From an uncultured Clostridia bacterium (GTDB lineage Bacteria; Bacillota; Clostridia; TANB77; CAG-465): a stretch of 8,067 bases of DNA. Location of the stretch: the NCBI GenBank assembly GCA_934149365.1, contig CAKPEI010000011.1, positions 1 to 8,067 on the forward strand. Reading direction: 5' to 3'. Below, one piece after another: positions 5,998 to 8,067 of this stretch (its first letter is position 1; each line of letters starts with the position of its first letter). Made by a program: the position numbers and the translations under genes. Under the pieces are notes generated by a model, which ran no database searches, had not been told where the DNA came from, and was given only the letters and a program-made list of their open reading frames with translations.

Positions 5998-6013
5998 TTA
6001 TTTTAACTTTTCT
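5987..6013 (-). terminator. Hairpin after the 444-aa gene, overlapping the pilin -35 box
   Basis: Arms AGAAAAGTCAA and TTAACTTTTCT (one G-T/A-C type mismatch in 11) around a 5-nt loop, beginning 14 bp after the TAA at 6028. The minus-strand 3' arm contains TTTT but no long U-tract follows, so termination may be leaky. Because it contains the pilin -35 box, it could instead be, or also be, a protein-binding site. Confidence 0.5.
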
Positions 6014-6027
6014 TTACATAGTTTTGA

Positions 6028-7362
6028 TTATCTTGACTTTGGTTTTGCTTCTAATTCTTCATTTTGAATATTTAAAAGTCTATTTTTTTGTGCTAATAGT
6101 GCTTGTTTTAATTGTTCTTTTTGAATTAAGTTTTCTTCATGTTTAAAATCATATTCTGTTCTTTCTTGGGCAGTTAATGCTTCAATCATTCCTTTTTTAT
6201 GATCCATAGTTCTACTTCTTATATTTGCTTCTTCTAATGCTTCAGCTTTTTTTATAGCACTTTGTCTATCTCTTTCTTGTTTTTCTTCTTGTTTTCTTAT
6301 TCTATATTCCGTTAATTTGGCTATTTGAGTAGATGTTAAATCTGTTACTTTTTCTTTGCCATTATTAATTGCTGCCAATCCTACTCCTGCTGCGGATAAA
6401 CCAAATATTCCTACTTTATCAAAAGCATCTCTTAATTTTAAATCTATATTTTTAGTTGTTAATGTTTTTAAAAATGAATTTTTTACTTTTGCTAGTTTAG
6501 ACTTTAATGATGAGGCTTTTTGTTTTACTCCATCTTTAAACTTCAATGTTCTTTTATCTTCTTTTTCTGACATTACAGTATTTTCTATATTTCTTCTAGT
6601 TTCTTCATCAAGTTCTAACTCTTCTTCTTTGCCTTTTGATTTTAAAGCTTGTTCTAAGGCTACTGTATTTTCTTTGTTTCTAGCTCTTCTATTTTTTTCT
6701 TCTAGAGCTTCTGCTCTTTTAATAGCATTTTGTCTTGCTCTCTCTTGTTTTTCTTCTTGTTTTTTCATTCTATATTCAGTTAATTTTGCTATTTGAGTAG
6801 ATGTAAAGTCAGTTATTTTATCTTTACTTTTATTAGCTACTGATAAACCTGCTCCTGCTGCTGTTAAACCAAATATTCCTACTTTATCAAAAGCTTCTCT
6901 TATTTTTAAATCTATGTTTTTAGTAGTCAATGTCTTTAAAAATGAATTTTTTACTTTACCTATTCTTGATTTTAAAGAATTAGTCTTTTGCTTTACACTT
7001 CGTTTAAATTTCAATTCTCTCTCTTCTCTTTCTTGGGCTTTTACTCTTCTTGCCTCTGCTTCTAATGCTCTTGTATTTTCTCTATTTCTAGCTCTTCTAT
7101 TTGCTTCTTCTAGGGCTTCTGCTCTTTTAATAGCAGCTTCTCTTTCTTTTTGATAACGAGCTATTTCTTTGTTTAATTTATGAATATATATATCACTTTG
7201 TAATTGCTTATAGGTATTTATTATATTATTACCTACATTTCTTAAAGCTGCTTTCTGACTACTAACTACTGCTTTACCAAATATTTTTAAATTTTTTTGT
7301 ACAACTTTTATACTGCTTTTTAGTTCTTCTCTAGCTCTTTGTAGTTCTTCTCTTTCATTCAT
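6028..7362 (-). CDS. Coiled-coil protein with internal duplication (444 aa)
   Basis: Not assigned to a family. I place the start at the ATG at 7362, 6 nt after AGGTG; the GTG at 7371 overlaps that site. It has a Lys/Glu/Arg/Ala-rich helical N-terminus (about 1-77), then two long repeats (78-213 and 214-369) and a fragment of a third (370 to about 390). Each repeat has a charged coiled-coil stretch opening with IK-AEALEE, then KVKNSFLKTLTTKNIDLK, then a short apolar Gly/Ala segment (VGIFGL-AAG-GL), then TSTQIAKLTEYR and QEEKQER. The apolar segments are long enough for membrane insertion or a tight hairpin, but they are Gly/Ala-rich and marginal. No signal peptide is seen. It is cotranscribed with the DUF1292-like gene 14 bp upstream. 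The context suggests an elongated cytosolic or membrane-associated structural factor of the secretion cluster; the function is unknown. Confidence 0.65.
   Translation of the reverse strand: MNEREELQRAREELKSSIKVVQKNLKIFGKAVVSSQKAALRNVGNNIINTYKQLQSDIYIHKLNKEIARYQKEREAAIKRAEALEEANRRARNRENTRALEAEARRVKAQEREERELKFKRSVKQKTNSLKSRIGKVKNSFLKTLTTKNIDLKIREAFDKVGIFGLTAAGAGLSVANKSKDKITDFTSTQIAKLTEYRMKKQEEKQERARQNAIKRAEALEEKNRRARNKENTVALEQALKSKGKEEELELDEETRRNIENTVMSEKEDKRTLKFKDGVKQKASSLKSKLAKVKNSFLKTLTTKNIDLKLRDAFDKVGIFGLSAAGVGLAAINNGKEKVTDLTSTQIAKLTEYRIRKQEEKQERDRQSAIKKAEALEEANIRSRTMDHKKGMIEALTAQERTEYDFKHEENLIQKEQLKQALLAQKNRLLNIQNEELEAKPKSR
6172..6255 (-). repeat. Partial third copy of the coding repeat
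   Basis: It encodes IKKAEALEEANIRSR and the following helix, matching the opening of repeats 1 and 2. The similarity fades after about 20 residues, so the third copy is either truncated or has diverged. Confidence 0.6.
6256..6723 (-). repeat. Coding repeat 2 of the 444-aa protein
   Basis: A 156-residue unit closely related to repeat 1. The central 34 residues differ at only three positions. It carries about 20 extra residues in its charged linker (acidic, EEETRR-like) compared with repeat 1. Many codons in the identical stretch differ synonymously between copies. Confidence 0.88.
6724..7131 (-). repeat. Coding repeat 1 of the 444-aa protein
   Basis: A 136-residue unit that abuts repeat 2. 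It runs from IKRAEALEEANRR through the Gly/Ala segment to QEEKQERARQNA. The tandem junction is exact: the next residues (IKRAEALEE) restart the unit. Confidence 0.88.
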
Positions 7363-7376
7363 TACTATCACCTATC

Positions 7377-7628
7377 TTACGAAAATATTACATTAATTAT
7401 TTCTAAAAGATTTTGTTTTGCTTTTTCATCTTCAATATCAATTAATTTATCATAACCTTCTTCATCTTTTATTATTTCTGAAGTAAATATATCAGAAGAA
7501 TCATCTCCATTATCTACTGAGTATATTACATACTCTTTTCCATCGATGCTTAATACTTTTAGCACTTCTGCTACTTTATCTACTCCATCTATTTCAATAT
7601 TAAATCTTTGATTTTCCACACTAATCAC
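7377..7628 (-). CDS. DUF1292-like small acidic protein (83 aa)
   Basis: A small, strongly acidic soluble protein with the pattern LSIDGKEYVIYSVDNGDDSSDIF-SEI, then LIDIEDE and a C-terminal helix. The GKEYV-Y strand, the acidic run and the closing D-I-DE helix match my recollection of DUF1292 (PF06949, YrzB-like), a widespread Bacillota family of about 80-110 residues with no known biochemical role. The start is uncertain: GTG at 7628 lies only 3 nt past AAAGG, and GTG at 7619 lies 12 nt past it, so neither is ideal. The gene is first in its transcript; its stop is 14 bp from the ATG of the coiled-coil gene, whose ribosome site sits in that gap, so translation of the two is probably coupled. 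Confidence 0.62.
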   Translation of the reverse strand: MISVENQRFNIEIDGVDKVAEVLKVLSIDGKEYVIYSVDNGDDSSDIFTSEIIKDEEGYDKLIDIEDEKAKQNLLEIINVIFS

Positions 7629-7644
7629 TTACCTTTCTATATTA

Positions 7645-7673
7645 ATTATACTATATTTTTTTAATATTAGCAA
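7645..7673 (-). promoter_or_regulatory. Promoter of the DUF1292-like/coiled-coil unit
   Basis: On the minus strand TTGCTA (4 of 6 matches to consensus), 17 nt, TATAAT (perfect -10), ending 16 bp before the GTG at 7628. It directly follows the terminator of the ATPase gene. Confidence 0.68.
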
Positions 7674-7679
7674 TTAAAA

Positions 7680-7702
7680 AAATAGTAATTTTTTTACTAT
7701 TT
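7680..7702 (-). terminator. Terminator at the end of the ATPase-like gene
   Basis: A 9-bp all-but-one A-T stem (AAATAGTAA / TTACTATTT) around a 5-nt loop, with TTTT continuing after the stem on the minus strand. The stem includes the TAG stop codon (7697-7699). It is weak because it is AT-only apart from one G-C pair, but its position and U-run fit an intrinsic terminator. Confidence 0.62.
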
Positions 7703-8067
7703 AAATTTTAAGAAATCAAATATACTTTTTTTCTTTTCTGTTTCTTCGCTTTTCTTGATATATCCTAATTTTTCTAATAATGGTGATAATATATCACTGT
7801 TATCTTTTTTGTCATTTAATGGTGGTATATTATAGTATACTTTTATTCTTGTTTCTACTTCAAAATCTGCTATTTCTGACTCTGATAATAGACTCTTATT
7901 TAATACTACTTTTTTACCTTTTATATCATTAATTATTTTAGGATTAATTATTGCTAATTTATTTAGTTTAAGTATAGATGGTTCTACTAGATATAATACA
8001 TCAGTACATAGATATTCTTTATTAGATTTATTTAAATCTAATAAAAATATATCTATACTATTATACT
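7697..8067 (-). CDS. ParA/MinD-like ATPase, C-terminal part (5'-truncated by window edge)
   Basis: The last 123 codons of a gene entering from the right edge. It reads IDIFLLDLNKSN, then DVLYLVEPSILKLNKL, then KGKKVVLNKSLL, then ending KKKSIFDFLKFK. The order 'hydrophobic strand ending in D', 'D-V-L-Y-L-V-EPS' and 'KVVLNKS' matches the C-terminal half of deviant Walker P-loop ATPases (ParA/MinD/CpaE type), where these are the Walker B-like strand, the following strand with its EPS/TPS turn, and the VxNK strand that contacts the nucleotide base. The P-loop itself would be outside the window, so catalytic competence cannot be judged. Upstream of a T4SS operon it could position the apparatus or partition the element. 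The family call is inference from a fragment. Confidence 0.5.
   Translation of the reverse strand, partial: YNSIDIFLLDLNKSNKEYLCTDVLYLVEPSILKLNKLAIINPKIINDIKGKKVVLNKSLLSESEIADFEVETRIKVYYNIPPLNDKKDNSDILSPLLEKLGYIKKSEETEKKKSIFDFLKFK

Noticed and set aside
7363..7371. GTG at 7371 as start of the coiled-coil repeat protein
   Set aside because: It lies inside the AGGTG ribosome site; the ATG at 7362 has correct 6-nt spacing.
7629..7696. A small RNA or riboswitch in the gap before the DUF1292-like gene
   Set aside because: The 68 bp is fully explained by the terminator stem, the promoter hexamers and the ribosome site. No further structure is evident.
1..8067. Mollicute genetic code (TGA = Trp), suggested by the AT-richness
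   Set aside because: All long reading frames are intact with the standard code, Trp is encoded by TGG, and no in-frame TGA occurs in the genes. The lack of TGA stops (seven TAA, two TAG) is not informative in nine genes.

Overview
This window is very AT-rich, uses the standard bacterial code (Trp is TGG, no in-frame TGA) and has Gram-positive style ribosome binding sites (AGGAGG, GGAG, AGGTG) with sigma-A type promoters. It looks like a low-GC Bacillota (Firmicutes) genome, plausibly a gut Bacilli or Clostridia lineage. Every gene is on the minus strand, so the genes are read from right to left. The content is part of a type IV secretion / conjugation cluster of a mobile element (ICE or plasmid). 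No relaxase, integrase, coupling protein or VirB4 ATPase lies inside the window, so the element type cannot be decided here.

Layout in transcription order. (1) 8067-7697: the C-terminus of a probable ParA/MinD-like ATPase, ending at a hairpin terminator. (2) 7628-6028: a promoter, a small acidic DUF1292-like protein, and a 444-aa coiled-coil protein built on an internal duplication. (3) 5997-5581: a one-gene unit with its own promoter and terminator, encoding a 107-aa two-helix VirB2/T4SS-pilin-like protein. (4) 5572-3348: a three-gene unit with a perfect-consensus promoter that has an operator-like inverted repeat in its spacer. It encodes a CrtO-like two-helix membrane protein with a coiled-coil tail, a glycine-rich hydrophobic/acidic protein of unknown role, and a HEIEH putative zinc metalloprotease. 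(5) 3335 to the left edge: an extended -10 promoter, then a secreted cysteine-rich protein ending in the same pilin-like two-helix domain, a VirB6/TrbL-like polytopic protein, and a VirB3/PrgI-like small membrane protein cut by the window edge. A VirB4-type ATPase would be expected next, outside the window.

Units 3 and 5 read as T4SS structural genes: an abundant small pilin, a surface-displayed pilin variant, the inner-membrane channel and its small partner. Unit 4 reads as a cargo or regulatory cassette placed between them. It is bounded on both sides by an identical 38-bp terminator sequence in the same orientation, and its promoter looks repressible. That bounded cassette and the cysteine-rich ectodomain-pilin fusion are the two things here most worth following up. 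All family assignments come from reading sequence patterns; no database search was run.
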